This document shows, in pieces, positions 27,201 through 42,200 of a stretch of DNA of 64,000 nt (position 1 is the first letter of the stretch; the number at the start of each line of letters is the position of its first letter). Position numbers and translations under genes: made by a program. This DNA is from Lineus longissimus (lineage: Eukaryota; Nemertea; Pilidiophora; Heteronemertea; Lineidae): assembly GCF_910592395.1 (NCBI RefSeq), contig NC_088313.1, positions 13,658,437 through 13,722,436 on the forward strand, written 5' to 3'. The notes beneath the pieces are model-generated. The model had not been told where the DNA came from and ran no database searches. It worked only from the letters and a program-made list of their open reading frames with translations.

Positions 27201-30200
27201 TGACAACGATTTCTTACAAAGCACTTTGAGACAGTGTCATGCTGATCAACAATTTTTCATAAATCCATCACTTACCGAGAGTATATGCGCCATTTTCTGT
27301 TGTTGGGCGAGTGAGCAGTGGTTCTCAATGGACAGGATAATTGGGTAGGGTGAGCTGAGGAAGGCACTCTTGTTTATTGCTTCGACCGTAGCCTGAAATT
27401 GACAAGATGGAAAGGTACCGACATGAAGTTGAGAAAGTAACAAGACCGTAGCTACATGTAGCAGGGGAGGTTTTAGAGAAAGGTTTGCACAGGAAAGCTG
27501 CTTTGCTACACTTTCTTCATGTAGAAGTATTTTCTTAAATCAGGGCCAATTGTAGAACATTTTGAAAATGTAGCTGAACCTTTTAATCAAAGATGAGAAA
27601 TCCAAACAAAATTTCTACAATAACTCTACACACCTTGAATGGAATTTTAGTCGTGAGTGTGTGTCCGTGGTAGATGACAGGTGACCCATCATCTCCGTCC
27701 CAGCAGTCCAACTCTACGCACCGACATCCGGTCAGAAGCACCTGAAACACATTGTTCAAAACATCATTATATGACTGGCTTCAAACATACATTAACCTAG
27801 ACTACCTCATGAGTCAATAATCCAAACTGTTGCCCAATGAATGCTAACAAGGCAATGAGTTCTTAAAGGTAAGGAACATGCCCACAAGGCAATGAATGCT
27901 TACAAGGCAATGAAGGCTACAAGGCAACGAATGCTTACAAGACAATGGATGCTTACATTACAAGGCCACAAATGCTTACAAGGCAATGGATGCTTACAAG
28001 GCCACAAATGCTTACAAGGTAAGGGATGCTTACAAGGCCACAAATGCTTACAAGGCAACAAATGCTCACAAGACAACAAATGCTCACAAGGCAGCAAGTG
28101 CTTACAAGAGAAAATTGATTGATAAACATACCTGGCTGTACATCTCCGTTGATGACTCGCCCCTGAGCTGATGAGCTGTCAGATATGTGTTATGAGACGA
28201 CGCAATGTAGTAGTACGACAAAGGGTAATCCATATTCTGTGAAGGAGGCAGACAGAAGAATATTTCATTAAAGAATAATTTGACACTACATGCATGTCCT
28301 ACTTAATTTAATAGCCTTGATGAATTTTCGATGCCTCGAGACTGTATCAGTTATGCCAACATAAGGGTCACCGAAAATACATTTTTTGAAAATCATTCTA
28401 GACAACATTTCATCTCGTACCTCTTCATCCTGCTTAATCTTCTCTGGTATAAATGCATAGTTGTCTTTATCCATCAGGTAGTTGGCAAATCCTTCAAACG
28501 ACAGGCAGTAACTCATCCTCAGTTGGGGATCAGGCTCATGACGCTGAAAGGTGGAGGGCGACGGGAATCAGAATTTTGGCAATTACCTGTTTACACTCTT
28601 TGTTTTGAGACATACTCATGACCAACAGCCATCAATCTGGGTTTCTCGCGCATTTGTCACAAACCATTCATAAAAAAAATTACATACGAGAGGGAATAGT
28701 AGGGGTTAAAAGCCTTGCCCAGGATTCACATTGCCTACCTGGATCAGTTTGCATATCTCATGGTCATTGTAGACCTCCTCCTGGTATTCATGAAGAAACT
28801 GACGGAACTCCGGCAAACCGATATACTGACACTTGGAAGTCTCGACCCCCGCGCAGTTGGTCACGATGCTGGCTACTGCAATGGCATCACAGATCTTCTT
28901 GCGCTTTGGCTCGATGCCTTGATCGAGACTTGTGTTCCTTGTCACCAAACCTGCAGTGATAAAATCATGAAGGAATGTTTCTCTTTTCCACAGGTCCACC
29001 TTGGAGAATCAGTTCCCCAAGTGACAGAGAATCTTATCTAAATCTTGAGTATTCAAGGCAGACCTTCCAACTTACCAAGCAGTCTACCCTGGACGACTTA
29101 CAGGCCACCTACACGTGACCTACACGCTGGGTAGCGGAGTAATATAGTAATATTGCAGCAATGACGCAAATTTAGGGATGACAATTGTGATTTGGACTGT
29201 ATCTGCATGTAAATTCTGCACTCAGCAATAAGGGATGTTACATTGATCAAAAACGTTGTAACAAATTTGCTCTTACCCATGTCTTTATTCCTTGGTTTAT
29301 ACACGAGTTTATTAGCCTTATTCGGGCTCTCCCTGTTCTCACTCTGTATCGCCTTGGTCACCGCAAACTGCTCAAATATCTCTCGCAAATCCTTCCTCAG
29401 GCGCATATAGAACGACTTGAACAGATCCACAAAGTCCAAGAACTCCAACTGCGTCGAATGCGTGATTGGTTTCATGTTGCCTGGTGACTTCCGTATCCCT
29501 AAAGATAAGCGCCTTGCCCGAGTGCAGTGTTGCATAGCGTAGCTGTACGTCAGACTACCCGATCGAGATTTCGATCGGGGTTTCACATGGTTTTCCTCCT
29601 TTAGGTCCTTGGGCCCGTCATCGAGGTCTGGAAGTTTTGGTTTTAGGAAGTCCTCGGTGTGGTTGTGATTGGTCATCGGATGAAGACTGCTGCTATGGTC
29701 CTGGTAGATTTTCTAAAGTGTTAAATGACATTGTTTAATTGACGCTCTTTAGCCGGTTGAAAGGCGCCTGTCAAAATAGGCTTATCTTACGTGCAGTAGA
29801 CCTATGTGTGGTAGTAAGGCCTGAAAACTTTACAAAAGTCTCATTCGTTCTCCTTTAGATCTGTATAAGAAGGCGAAGGCTATCCTTTGTTCCCCTTCAT
29901 TGCATTGGCTACAGCATGAAAAGCCCTTGAGCAGTTGATGGAACACAGGATTCAGCTCCAATCTCAAGTTTAGAGGAAGCTTTGTTTTTTTGAATTATCT
30001 CTCATTTCCACTTACCCCTCTTGTACTGTATCGCTTCTTCAGAATCTTCGCTGGTCCAACAAAGCTCGGTGTACGACGAAATGTCGGGACCTTCTCCTCT
30101 CCGGGGTTACTCATCGATCCTGCTGTCCACCGCCTTCCTCCGAACACCTGAAGGAAATACATTTGTTAAAGTGGCCAAATATTGGAATCTGAAAGCACCT

Positions 30201-33200
30201 GAAAGCAAGTCGTACACCATCAATGAAAGGTGGTATTTGCTCTGCACTTAGAGGTGTCTTCTCCAGAGAGTATTTCTCCTCCAAGGTGGTATGCACTACA
30301 GTTAGGCCTCAATCAGTTTATTGAACTAGTGACTCTGTCTCTAACCATAGAGGTGGCCAAATCTTGGAATGTGAAAGCGCCTGAAAGGGGAGACTTACAA
30401 GCTCTGAACACCCTGGGCTCTCTACTAAGGGCACTAGTTTTGAACCAAAATTGGTTGTTTCCATTCAATTTGACCCCTAATCAGAACACCTCTCTATCAA
30501 GGACAGGAATTGTCTGTCACGAGGTTGTCGTTAATAGAGAGTTTCTACTGTATAACTTTCTATTAAGCGGTCTGTGTGTGCTAACATGATAGATAGGTTC
30601 TAATGAAGTGGTCTACCTTGATGGCCTCTGCTGGAGTAGGGCCCTGACACTTCTCTTGCTCATAGAACAGCTGCAAATACTGGTCCATCAGCCAATAGAT
30701 ACGTTTATCCGTATGGTTCTTCTGAAGCTGCATCCCACGGATCAAGCATCGAAGACCCGAGTACCAAAGTTTCGCCGAATTCGTTGGGATCACAAGGTGC
30801 AGCTGACGATTATCCGAGACATGGTTACCGTAGAGAATCGTGATGCAGTTATTGTGGTGCGTTAATCCGTCCATTGAATGCCTACGCTGTATCGAGGCGC
30901 AGTCTATTGATGTGTTTCCCGGGAAAATATCCTTTATCACAGATAATTCCAAATGTCCCTCCTCCAGCCCTTCCGAAATAGCTTCAGATAGCGAGTATTT
31001 ATTCGCAATCGAGCCGAGGATGGACTGATCCATATCACCTTTCAGGGTATACCCCGGAGTGTTAGAGGAGCGTGAGTTCGTCCACTGCGGTCGACTCCAT
31101 GATAAGACGGCATTAGAGCTCTCTAATCGGAGAAAACAGACCGCGGAACGTGAGTTGTCCTCCACGTAGTGTACGACTGTCGTACCGTGATGTAGGATCT
31201 GGAGCGTGTGCGAGCTGATGTGAGAGAGTTTGGGTGAAATGAGGGCAACGTTTGGGTCCCTGGAAAGTAGAAGAGAGAAGTTTATCATCAAACCGCTTTG
31301 TCTGTGTTTTGCTTCAAATCATCAAATACAACTTTCAGCAGACTTTCAACTCTCCAACAAAAAAATGCTGTGCTGATCAGTTGAGGCCCACACTCACATT
31401 CGAAATTTTAGTGATTTAGGTCACTGTAACCGGCAACGAAGCCATGACATCATGACGGGTGATGGCAAACTGACCATGGCAGTCACATTCCAATCATCAA
31501 TCGAATTTACTGCCAATAAAAAGTGCTCGTGCGATAAAAAGTGCTCGTTTTCACCGTGCTTCAGATTACATTTTTCACAAAAGCCCTCTGTTGATGTATG
31601 CTGTGCTGCCCACAAACAAATGCTTTGGGTATCAAATGCAGTCTCAGACTAACTGGCACTCTGGACGATCCCCGTACAATAATTCATCATATTGGAGTAC
31701 TTTAGAGTTATATTTTACTCCATAGACGATTCCCATGGCGTAATAACCTCATGACCTCGACTGCATTGCGTAAAACACAGGTGGAGGTACCACGTAGGGG
31801 GGCTATTACGCATGATGCCAAACAGATGAGAACTCCCGCGTCATTATGAGCCTCCCTCAGGTCAAATCGCCGAGGTGACAAAACATGGGGGCCAGCCTGG
31901 GAATCATCTATACCCTTTTAAGGATGACTTACTTGTTAATAGGCTGGATGGGATGATAACTGTCAATACTGAGATCATAATCACTCTCTTCATCGCTGTC
32001 ATGGCTGTATATATCCTCTGTGAGATCGTTTAAGCTGAAACATAAGCACAATGCATTATATTTTTAGGAAAATTATAGGCCCACACCAGTGGATAGCATA
32101 CTAAACAGTGCTTACTTTAATCAGAACAAGTAAATACTATTCTAAAGTGCCAAATAAGCTATTTTTAAAAAATAGCAGATAAATTGAAATGACAGCAGGA
32201 AATGCTATGCAGACGCTAGTTGTGAAAAGGTTAAGTTGGGAGTCACTTGGTGCCAAAATTGAAACGGCTTTGATCTTAGAGCTAATTTAATGGAGAAGAC
32301 AAAGAAGAAGATAAAGAAGTAGAACTACTAAAACCAGACCTACCTAATGAGATCGTCTTCATCTTTATCGAGAAAGCCCTCCTTTGTCCCCCGATGCTGA
32401 AACAGCTGGATGTCACTTAGGATGACATGCGCCTGTCTCATTTTGTCGAGGTTGATTAGCCCGCCGACACCAATTCTTGTCAGGAAACGGTCCTCGCCGT
32501 TATAGTCGGACACAAACTGTAACTGATGTGTAGAGAGATAAGTCAGTATTTTCATTTACCACACTCGTAAGTGAATTCAAGACCACAGAAAACCCCAAAA
32601 TTCCCCCAAAAATTCAAATTCATCTATAATTACAGACAGTGCACCAGTGCCTCACAGGTTGGTCTTCATAAGACAACACAGTCCCCATTGCTCTTATTTC
32701 ATCGAGTTTATGTTAAAAAAAATCTGTAAAAGATCCATTAAAAATATCCCATCAGGAGATTGATACAAAAGTTCAATAACATGATCTGTAATGCAGGAGA
32801 ATGCACGTGATCCTTTCTTGTGCAATCCAGACTCTAACTGCTGAATAACCTTTCCCCTTTCATGTCATTTCTATTGCTGTCCTTTTCTGGTACATTGGAA
32901 TTGCCATTCGTGCAATTTTCTCATTGAAATAATGATAATCAAGGGCACTGAAAGTGAAAAGATGTATATCATTTGATTAACGAAGTGAACCTTCTGACGT
33001 GATTTTGAAAACCTCTTCTCACCTCCAAAGGTTGATTCTCCTCCGTGGGCAACACTATCATGCTAGGCATCCCCTTCAGTATCAGCAGCAGGTCACGCAG
33101 AAAGCTCCCAAAGTAAGGCACGACTTTGCACTCTTGGATATCGAGGGCTCTGGCAACTGCGTCTCGATACTCCTGGGTTGTCTGTTCGCAAGCATTTTTC

Positions 33201-36200
33201 AACCAGTTCAGGGAAGATAGGTTCTCCTTTTCTAGCAGCTTCTTCAACTTCTCCGATCTGAAACGCATAAAGCAGGGTGTGAGTATTAGTCAGCCTCTGT
33301 CATATCTACACACGACCTATTGACCAAATGTCAACTTCAAAGTTGAAATGTTTTTTTCAGCGGGGTCGTTGAGAAAGTGCGAAGAAAAACAAATTTTTGA
33401 GAAAAAGGCTTTGATCTTTGAACCCTGAACTCCTTGGCAGAGGAGAGGAGCCTCTTACCCAGAGCTCCTTGGGGTACTTTTGGATATTTTCAAGCAATTA
33501 AAAACACTTCTAGCAAAGGTTGTTTCAGATGTGTACGCACGACCTATTTACTGAAGTAAATCGGCGGGATGGGTGAGAAAGTGTGAAGAAAAACAAATTA
33601 ATGAGAAATAGGCTGATCTTTCGAACCCTGAGCTCCTTGGTGGAGGGGAGAGAACCATTAAGAGCTCATCAAGAGCTCCTGGGGGTACTTTTGGGTTTTT
33701 TCAAGCAACTAGAAATACTTCTAGAAGAGGTCATTTCATGAAGTAAACTTAACTGTGTTCATCTATCCTCCTGCCTTTAGAAAGTCAGGAACTCTTTAAA
33801 AAATAATTGATGGTAGAAATAGTAGTGAAATTATTAAACCATTTAAATTAGTTAATCAAGGTAGAAAAATAGGAAAAAAAGAATGGTTAAGAATGACTAT
33901 TTTCGATAGTTAAAACAACTAATTTCACAGTCGATGCAATAGTTACTACCACAATAGTAAAAAATTACTATGAGTTAGTTATTTTCTCTTATTTGTTTAT
34001 GTGTGTACATTTAACTCTTTTAGCCCGTAACTCGTTTCGCACAGTTAAATTTGAAAACCGAGGCGAATTTCAGAAAATCAGACTTTCAAAATTGGCAGAC
34101 GTTATAGCACAGATTGCAGCGCCATCTGATAACTACTAATCAAACTACAATCGATTGAAAAGATCGTAAACACATTGTCATATGTTGCTTGAGTCAACAC
34201 AAGGCATCATGTGACAGTGCGGGGAATTTGAATTTGAAAAACCGTGAGTATACAGTCTGCGGCTGTGAAATCAAACATGGGGGACCGTGTATGTACGGCT
34301 TGCGGGCTGAAAGAGTCAATGTCATTTCAGAACAACTTACTGTAATCCTGAGACGATTTCCAAAGCAGCATTGAAGTTTCCCATGTTCCAGCAGGCATTG
34401 GCGAGGCGTACGATACAGGAGAGCGTGGCCTTACGGTCCTCGGCGGTCGGCTGTGTAATTAGCATGTGGGTCACCCAACAACTCACCTAAACAGCAGGAC
34501 AGAAAGGGTTTTTCATGTCACTTTATATTCAGGGGCGTAGCCAGCGCTGGGGCAAGAGGGGAAAATGTCCCAAGAGGTTACCAAAAATGTATTTTTCACC
34601 TAGATTTAAGGCATTAATTTTCCAAAGTGTCACTTTTCCTCCAGATAACCTTTTACCCCCTGCCCCCTCAACTATCGTCAACCCTAACATTATGCATAAC
34701 AATCACACAGGGGTCACTAAAAAGTGCTACAAAATCGAGCAATTTCTGTCTCAGTGATTACAATTTGACCAATCAGTGACGTCACCTGCATTCCAACTGC
34801 AATTGTCATGTTGCCATGGCTATAACTTGGATGCAACAACAAAATTTGCTTGTCTGCATTGTATTTTTAGTAAATCACACAAATATTGGCAGAACTTTAA
34901 CATACCTCCTTAAATCGATGAATGAGATCAGTAATGGTTGGATGTCGGTGCGACGGCGCCGCAATCTTCGACGATGTGAGATCAAAGGAAATGTGGCGGA
35001 TATAATACGCGGGCGCAACTCTAGTGAACATTTCACTCTCGGTCTTGGTCAACAACAGTGCCGCCTCCTCTGGGAAGTGGAGTAAGCGCTGGATGCTTTC
35101 CAGCTCAGAGGTGTGTCGCATGCTGTGGTGGTCAAGATCGGGCCGGAGTGACATCTGTCTCTTACTCACATCGTTCACTGAAATTAACAAGCTTTAAACT
35201 TGCAGAACACTTTCTTAAGCCTTCGAAACTAAACGGAATTATGCATACAGTGTAATTTTTTTGGAGTGTTGACATTTTTCCAATTATGTATTCACTTAAA
35301 ACATGCTTATAAGACAACAAGATTGAGTTAACCAAAGAGGAGAATAATCACCCTGACCTGGTCCACAACTAGAAAAGGGAATGCTTACAACAGGATTTGA
35401 AACATAAAGTAATTATCGTATTCTACTTACCAAAATCAAAACTCTGCCGCAGAGCACTGCTCTCTAGGAAGCACCCGTCCAAATCCATAACCTCCCACAA
35501 TGATGCCATAACAGACTTGAGACTGTCCAACGACTGCGTCGCCAGCACCCAATTTTTCGTCCCTCGGAATTCTAACTGCACCGCTTCGCTGACCTTGCCG
35601 CAGTAGGTATTCGGGAGTTGGAGCTCACTGATTGGCTGGCTTTTCAGAAGTGCTTTTGTCTTAATGTCGAGAAGGACCACTTTCTCTTTGCCGACACCGA
35701 GAAGGCGGGGTACCTGTTAAGGGAAAGAAAATGCATGCTAATAATGATTGCGGGGAAAAACGCTCTGACTTCTGCTTCTAAATTGTTTCATTACCAGCTA
35801 TTCCAAATGTTTTGGCTCTTCCGTCACTTGTGTAACATACTGCCCCCTGTATGCTCAATGACCCACGTAATGCACTGTCAATACAATGGTAATGTGTAGG
35901 CAAAGTGCACGGTAGACTACTTGCCCATAGCAGAGGTTAGTCGTCAGGGTATTGCTTATCGAGAAAAAAAGGATTTTCGAAAATTTTCCTTGTCCATCTG
36001 GAGTTTCAAGTACAGTGAGGGCCCAAAATTTTTGAACCTAAGGAAAGAAAAATTGATATATTGATAAACAAGTTTTATTTACCCCAACAATTAACGTCTT
36101 TTGGTCAAATTGTCTACATTGCACTTTGACTACGCATCATAGCGTATTTAGGCATGTATGGGCTGTTACGTAAATGACTGAAGAGCCAATAAGTTCAGAA

Positions 36201-39200
36201 TACGGGTATTGTAAAAGTCTGTCTTTCTGACTTGTATGCTGACTTAGTGACTATTTACCCCCTCTGGTATCACCGATGGTGGTGATTATCAGCATCACAA
36301 ATACAATCATCGTTGATAACAAACAGACTGCGGTGGCCAGAGGTCTGCCGAGATATGATTGGAATGTGTAATTAAGAGCGTGTGATTGGCTTGCACAGAC
36401 CAAAGTATTCCCCTGGCTTGATTGGGGCTGTCTGAAAACCCAATGCAGGTGCTACAGTTTAGGGCACAAGTATTTCTCCAGCTTACATGTAACATTGTGC
36501 GATATTGTATCGCCACATGAAGCATTGTATTGCCGTTTACGTCTTGATTCCCATTGAAAATTGGTGATGTCATGCACAATCTTCGCATGACGTGGTGATA
36601 CTGTATCCCACAACGTTAGCTTGGGGAAAGCTCATTTCAGGAAGAAATGAAATTTTCGTCATGGCAGGCATTTCATAGTCACTCAGATAATCATGCAAAC
36701 AGAACAAGTGTCATTCAGACTGGCCTCACCGATTTTCTCTCAGCTACACTATTGGTGTTCCAAGGGTCAAGGCCCGATTCCACTAGAGCTTGGTTTGCTA
36801 TACTTGGGGGCCAGCGAATATTTGGTAAATCAAATTACTCAACAGCACAACTGGCTGGCGCAGCAGACATAAGCAATTTAAGTTTTTGGATTATGCAGTC
36901 TTTGGCTTGATTGCAGAATCCCTGACGAATGCGTCAAGGAGTTCTAGTTAGGGTTAGTCCGAGATCATTTTAGCCGATATGAAATATTTTTGGAATTTGT
37001 CAAGGTGTCTGCAATTGAATCCAATCTTCTCTGGGCAATGTTCAGAGCCTTCTTGACTGATGTGGAAACATGACCAGTACATGGTACATTCAACAGGTCT
37101 GAAAATTTTGCCCACACTCCAGATAACGGTAGCAATAATTGGTGAATCAAGAAGGAGAGTAGTGCGAACGTAAGTGGATTGTCCAAGACCTCAAGCAGGG
37201 ATTAACTGAACAAAATTGGTGACTGAAAGACAAATTATTCAATGAAGTGAGGCCAAGTTTGGGGGGGGGACACAGAGTGAGAGGATAGGCCAAGTTTCAT
37301 GTAAGGAGATGGCGATGCCTGTCATTGACAATTCACATTGCAAACAGGGCAGACGTGACTTAAAGGAATGGGCAGCTTTTTACTGCAGTATGTTTGTTCT
37401 TCTTCTGGTTCATTTTCTCATGAAATGGACTGTTACAGCAAATGAGTGCACATTCGAAACCACCCAAAACAGAGTAGATTGTTTGGACTGGCATTAACCA
37501 CTCTGAACATGAATCCCTGCCACATAGGCCCTGGGCCAAACCAAGACGCTATCATTCCTGACAACATTTCGGGGGCAAAGTAAAATAGCTCTCATCATGA
37601 TGAATTAGGTGATAACATGACATAATAATTAAAGTTTCCACAAAAATAGTTGGATGTTAACTGGATATACAAACTAATTTAGAGAATATCCCATGCGAAG
37701 AGCAGTTAATTTAGTTCATCATTTCACTCCCAGGTGGCGAACCTGCTTCCTTCAGTCCTGCCAGCAAGGAGGCAATCATGAACTAGAAATATTTCTTCAG
37801 TTAAAAAAGTTGAAATGATTTTCTGGCTGCTGATGTCAAAATATTTAGTTCAGGAGCAAATATTTTTGCAAGAAGTCTTGTTGTATGGGAAATTAGTACC
37901 TTACTTATCTCAATAAGAGCTTCAGTTTTACTCTGCCCCCAAAGTGTTGTCACCAATTCCAAAAAACCAAGCCCCTTTTCGGATTTGGCCCGTGGCCTAA
38001 CAAGCAATCTTGCAGTGGTGAGAGGTGTGGAATCCACGCAACTGTGCGCCAAACCATAATTTCTCTCACCTTCCAATCCGTGTCCTGGCGCAGAAGTCCT
38101 TTCACTGTGCCGAGAAAGCAACTCACCTAAAATAACATTTTTACGACATAAACACAGGAATGAGACGAAAGGTTTTTTTTTACTTCTCCCATCCCCTGGA
38201 AAGGATTCTCATGTATCTGTTTGTCCAAGCCCATGAAGGATGTTGGAGAGACAATTTGGAAGGACTTGCATGCTATAAACCCCTGCCTTGCGCAAACTCT
38301 GTTTTTTCACTCAATGCATTTTAATGCCTGAGCCGTTTCTTACCAATTTGAAATTTATAACTAATTTGAAACTTTCGAATAGGGTAAATATGTACTGCAT
38401 ATGAATTTCAACAATGCAGTTGTGTATACAGATACAGTGGAACCTCCCTTAGTGGACACCTCTCTATTAAGGACAACCTCGGTACTTAGTACTAAGCCAA
38501 ATGAAGCATTTCTTTGGTGTTTTTAAATGTTATTAATTGATATCAAATAAGACAACCTTGGAATTGTCAGTTTGCTCTCAAGTTGTTGCCCCCCCCCAAG
38601 AGCGGACAACATACGATATACGTTGTCACTTTTCACCCTAATGTTGTGTTTTTAAGCCTAAGGCAGTTAACTCGTGACAAGTGACACATGACAAGTGACA
38701 ACGTGAATCTAATATCACATCGGTCTAACATGCAAATTTGGACTAGAATCTTTAGAATTTTCTTTAAAATATGGGGCTTGCAGAAGTAAGGGTTTAGAGC
38801 AGGCATCTCACCTATTGTCCTTCCCTGTTAATCTTTAATGTTTTAAAATGATTATAAGAATACAAAATTTTATATAAGAAAAAAGTATCAAGAGAAGTCT
38901 GTCCCACCAGCATCCTAAAAAAATGTATCAACCCTCATCACCCAAACCCCACATGAAATTGCAGGGACATATTAAAGGCAGTGAAGCAAATAAAATGAAA
39001 TAAACAACTTACCTTCCTATGGGCATTGCCGCGCAGAATCTCTTTCACTTGGTACAGTTTGCAGCCGTACGCGGGAAGATTCTTACAAATCTTGATGTAG
39101 AGCTGCTTTAACTTCACCTCGGATTCAAAGTACGGGGTGTGCCACAATTTCTTTTGTTTGTCCTGTAGTAAGATGAGACTATCCTTAGAGCATTTAAAAT

Positions 39201-42200
39201 CGTTCAGAATATAGTTCATGATGTACCTCGTGGCAACTGATCATTATGATGTAGTATACATGTGTAATCTTTTGACGTCATACGATGTAAATGGAGGCCT
39301 CCACTGACCAGTCCTTGGGTTTTTTTTAGAGAATGGCGAGCCAAACAAAAATGGGCCCATTAGTAGTCACATGCAACCTGATATCTGCTCAGAAGTTGCT
39401 AGGTTATTTGATGCTAACTGTGGTTACAGTAATGAAGAGCAGAGCAGCTGTAATTGACAGACTTTTCAAGCTGGCTGCTCATCAGGACGTACGGGTTGAT
39501 AGGCCAGATGACTACTGTTGCTAGCATGGAATGAGCAATTGTAAACTTACCTTGATCATCTCCCAGATCTTGCTCGACTGATTGAACTCCGCTGGGAGAT
39601 ATTTCGGCAACGCCATCTGCTGCGCAGCATCTTTTCTCTCCTCCTCCTCGTCTTTGTCCTTCAGGCACATTAACACTCTCACCTTGTAAAAAAATAAATG
39701 AATTGAAAATTACTTCACTCCAATAGCCCTGTACTTTCTACAATTGTACTTTTAAAAAATCTCACTTGAAATAAATGATACTTCCTGAGGATCAAGCTGC
39801 TATTTTTTCAAAGCATCTACGAATCTTGTCCCCAACAAATTAATGTAAAGCCACTGTGCTAAACTCCTAAGGCAGTCCATTAGTCTTCCAGAGAGCCCAA
39901 TTACAAGTCACAGTAAGAGGAAATGCCGATCTACCTGTTGTTGTACATCAGTGTCCATTGCATCTGCAGTGTACATATATAGTCCAAGTCATAATTGACA
40001 TCCTTTCTGCTTTGCATAAGTTACACCCAATGTACATGCGAGGTGCGCGTCACTAGTGCACCAGTGTCAGGCTTATCGTCCTATGTTTTGCAAAGGTTGT
40101 GCGCGGCATTGGGTAGATCACTGAAGCGATTTAAGGGATGTCAATTGTGATTTGGACTGTGCGTACAGGGTGTCCAAATCAGACCAGGGAACATTCAACG
40201 GAAACAGGACTAATGTAACAAATATCTCTTACCAAACGACCTCGTCGACGGCTCGGGATCACCTTCTTCGCCTTCTGCGTCCGCACCAATTCCTTCTTCT
40301 TGTTCAAGTTCTCTAATCTGGAGTTCGCCTGTAGAAGGTGATCCTTCTCGGGGGTGGCGCTGAGGTTTTCTTCATTGTTGCAATTCTCGTCATGGTGCTC
40401 ACCCTCTGGCCACGTGTCGTCCACGTGGAGATGTATCGCTGCCAGAGTTGCTGCTTCCTCCTTTGTGCATGGGAGGTCGCCACTTACGATGAGCTGCTGC
40501 AACTGTAAAGGAAATGGAAAGAACCGTACTGTAAGCTGACAAATTTCGGGGGCATGTTGGGGGGAGGATTTTGCAATAGCATCGAATTACAAAACGAAAA
40601 TCCCCCAAAAAAATAATTTTTTGTCTGAAAATTCACAAAAATTTCATAATCTGCCATTTCATTTTTCTCAGAAATTTTTTAAAATCGCTTAAATTAAAAG
40701 GGCGTGCTAATTTTTTTGAGCTGTTTTGAAACCGATGTAATCAATCTGTTTCAGGGAAGCGCTCTACGGATAACAGTTTCAAATCGGCTTCTGTGTGAAC
40801 GCAGCATTATGGAGTCGCGGCAGAAAAGATGATTTTGATCCCCATGTCACAAGAACTACAGTCCAAATCACAATTGACATCTGTAAATCGCGTTATTGAT
40901 GCGCTACTCGCAGGGTAGGTCTTGCGCAAGTTGCATAGGCCGCACGTATATACGCGAAACATAGAGATAATTGTGGCACTGGTGTGACATTGGCACACAA
41001 ATAGCGCATCCGTTACGGAAGGCTGGACAGATGTCATTGGTGACTTGGACTGGCGATTCAATGAAAACGACAGGAAGAGGGTAAACATACATGAAAATGA
41101 CAAAAAACAGCATCTTCACTCTGCGACATCTTCATAAAGGCACTGAGACACTCCGAATGACAAGGAATGGAACTGGACAGAATAAATGACGATCGTCCCA
41201 TCTTACACAATTAACATGTCATTACCATGGACATGTTTTCATGACAACTGACAGAAAATAAATAATGTTTTGATAATATTCACACAGCAATATCCATCAG
41301 AGGATGGTCAATCACACCTTTAAGCCATCTTTTTTCTAAATCCAGTTTTTTCAGGAAGTCTTGACACCCATTTATCATGGATGTGTTCGGGTTCACAGCA
41401 AATAGCTAAAAAGAAAATTTATGAGAAAAAAACGAACTTGGAAAATATGTCTCAAAAAATGGTTATTTTTTGTCTGATTTGGAAATTCAATGTTCTACAG
41501 GGAGCGGAATCAAAAATCTTTTCATTTTTGCTGTCAAATTAAGCCCTTTGTCATAGGGAAAAACAGAAATCCTCCAAAAATTGGAAATGTCTCATCCCTG
41601 TAACATGTATAGTCCATTTCACAAATGACATCCATCCTGCTTCGCGTCATTGACGCGCAATGTACATGTGTACGCATCTGATTGGAGGGTTAAATGAAAG
41701 AACTATATAATTACCATAGTCTATCTGATCCTTGCTACACCCTTCGTCAGACAAAGTGTCTCATCTTACACAATATCAGTAGTTAAACTCTAGCGCCAGC
41801 TCTACAGAGTTTTCATTGATACACCAGAATCCGCTGAATCGACAGTTTTACAAAGTCAAGTCAGAGCCCAAACAAATCAAATGTGCACACTCAGAAAACG
41901 TCAGAAGGCCTGAGCTATGATGAATTCAATTCGGATGATACCATAAGCCACTGTGACCCTTCGTTCCAGTAAAATGCATGACTGGTTAGTGCCAAACAAA
42001 CTTCGTAAATCGTTCATACACCCCTAATTATGTTTTGATCCATTTGAAATACTTATTTAAAATAATATTTCCACATATTCCACTAAAAAATCACCAAGTG
42101 ACTCGAATCGGTTCTCTCTCATACCATCCACTAATAATCATAAAACGACTCAGATTATTTTTAACTGACAGGATCCACAAGAAATCATAAAATGACTCCA

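Noticed and set aside
27866-28110. Regularly spaced short repeats, considered as a CRISPR-like array.
   Set aside because: Units are directly adjacent with no unique spacers and the context is an animal intron; this is a minisatellite.
27892-28122. Repetitive plus- and minus-strand reading frames (MLTRQWMLT..., [12 protein letters not shown]...).
   Set aside because: By-products of an 18-bp minisatellite whose length is a multiple of three.
36307-36588. Minus-strand frame containing [14 protein letters not shown], reminiscent of an ankyrin repeat.
   Set aside because: Only one short match, no helix-turn-helix continuation, inside an intron in repeat-like DNA, with no splice sites that fit the neighbouring phases.
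38070-38126. Possible 19-codon exon between FERM F2 and F3 (reads [14 protein letters not shown]) with AG and GT borders and phase 0 at both ends.
   Set aside because: The direct junction [11 protein letters not shown] already matches the talin F2-F3 linker without a gap, so the insertion would break a conserved strand. The similarity of its start to exon 34341-34486 (VSCW) looks accidental.
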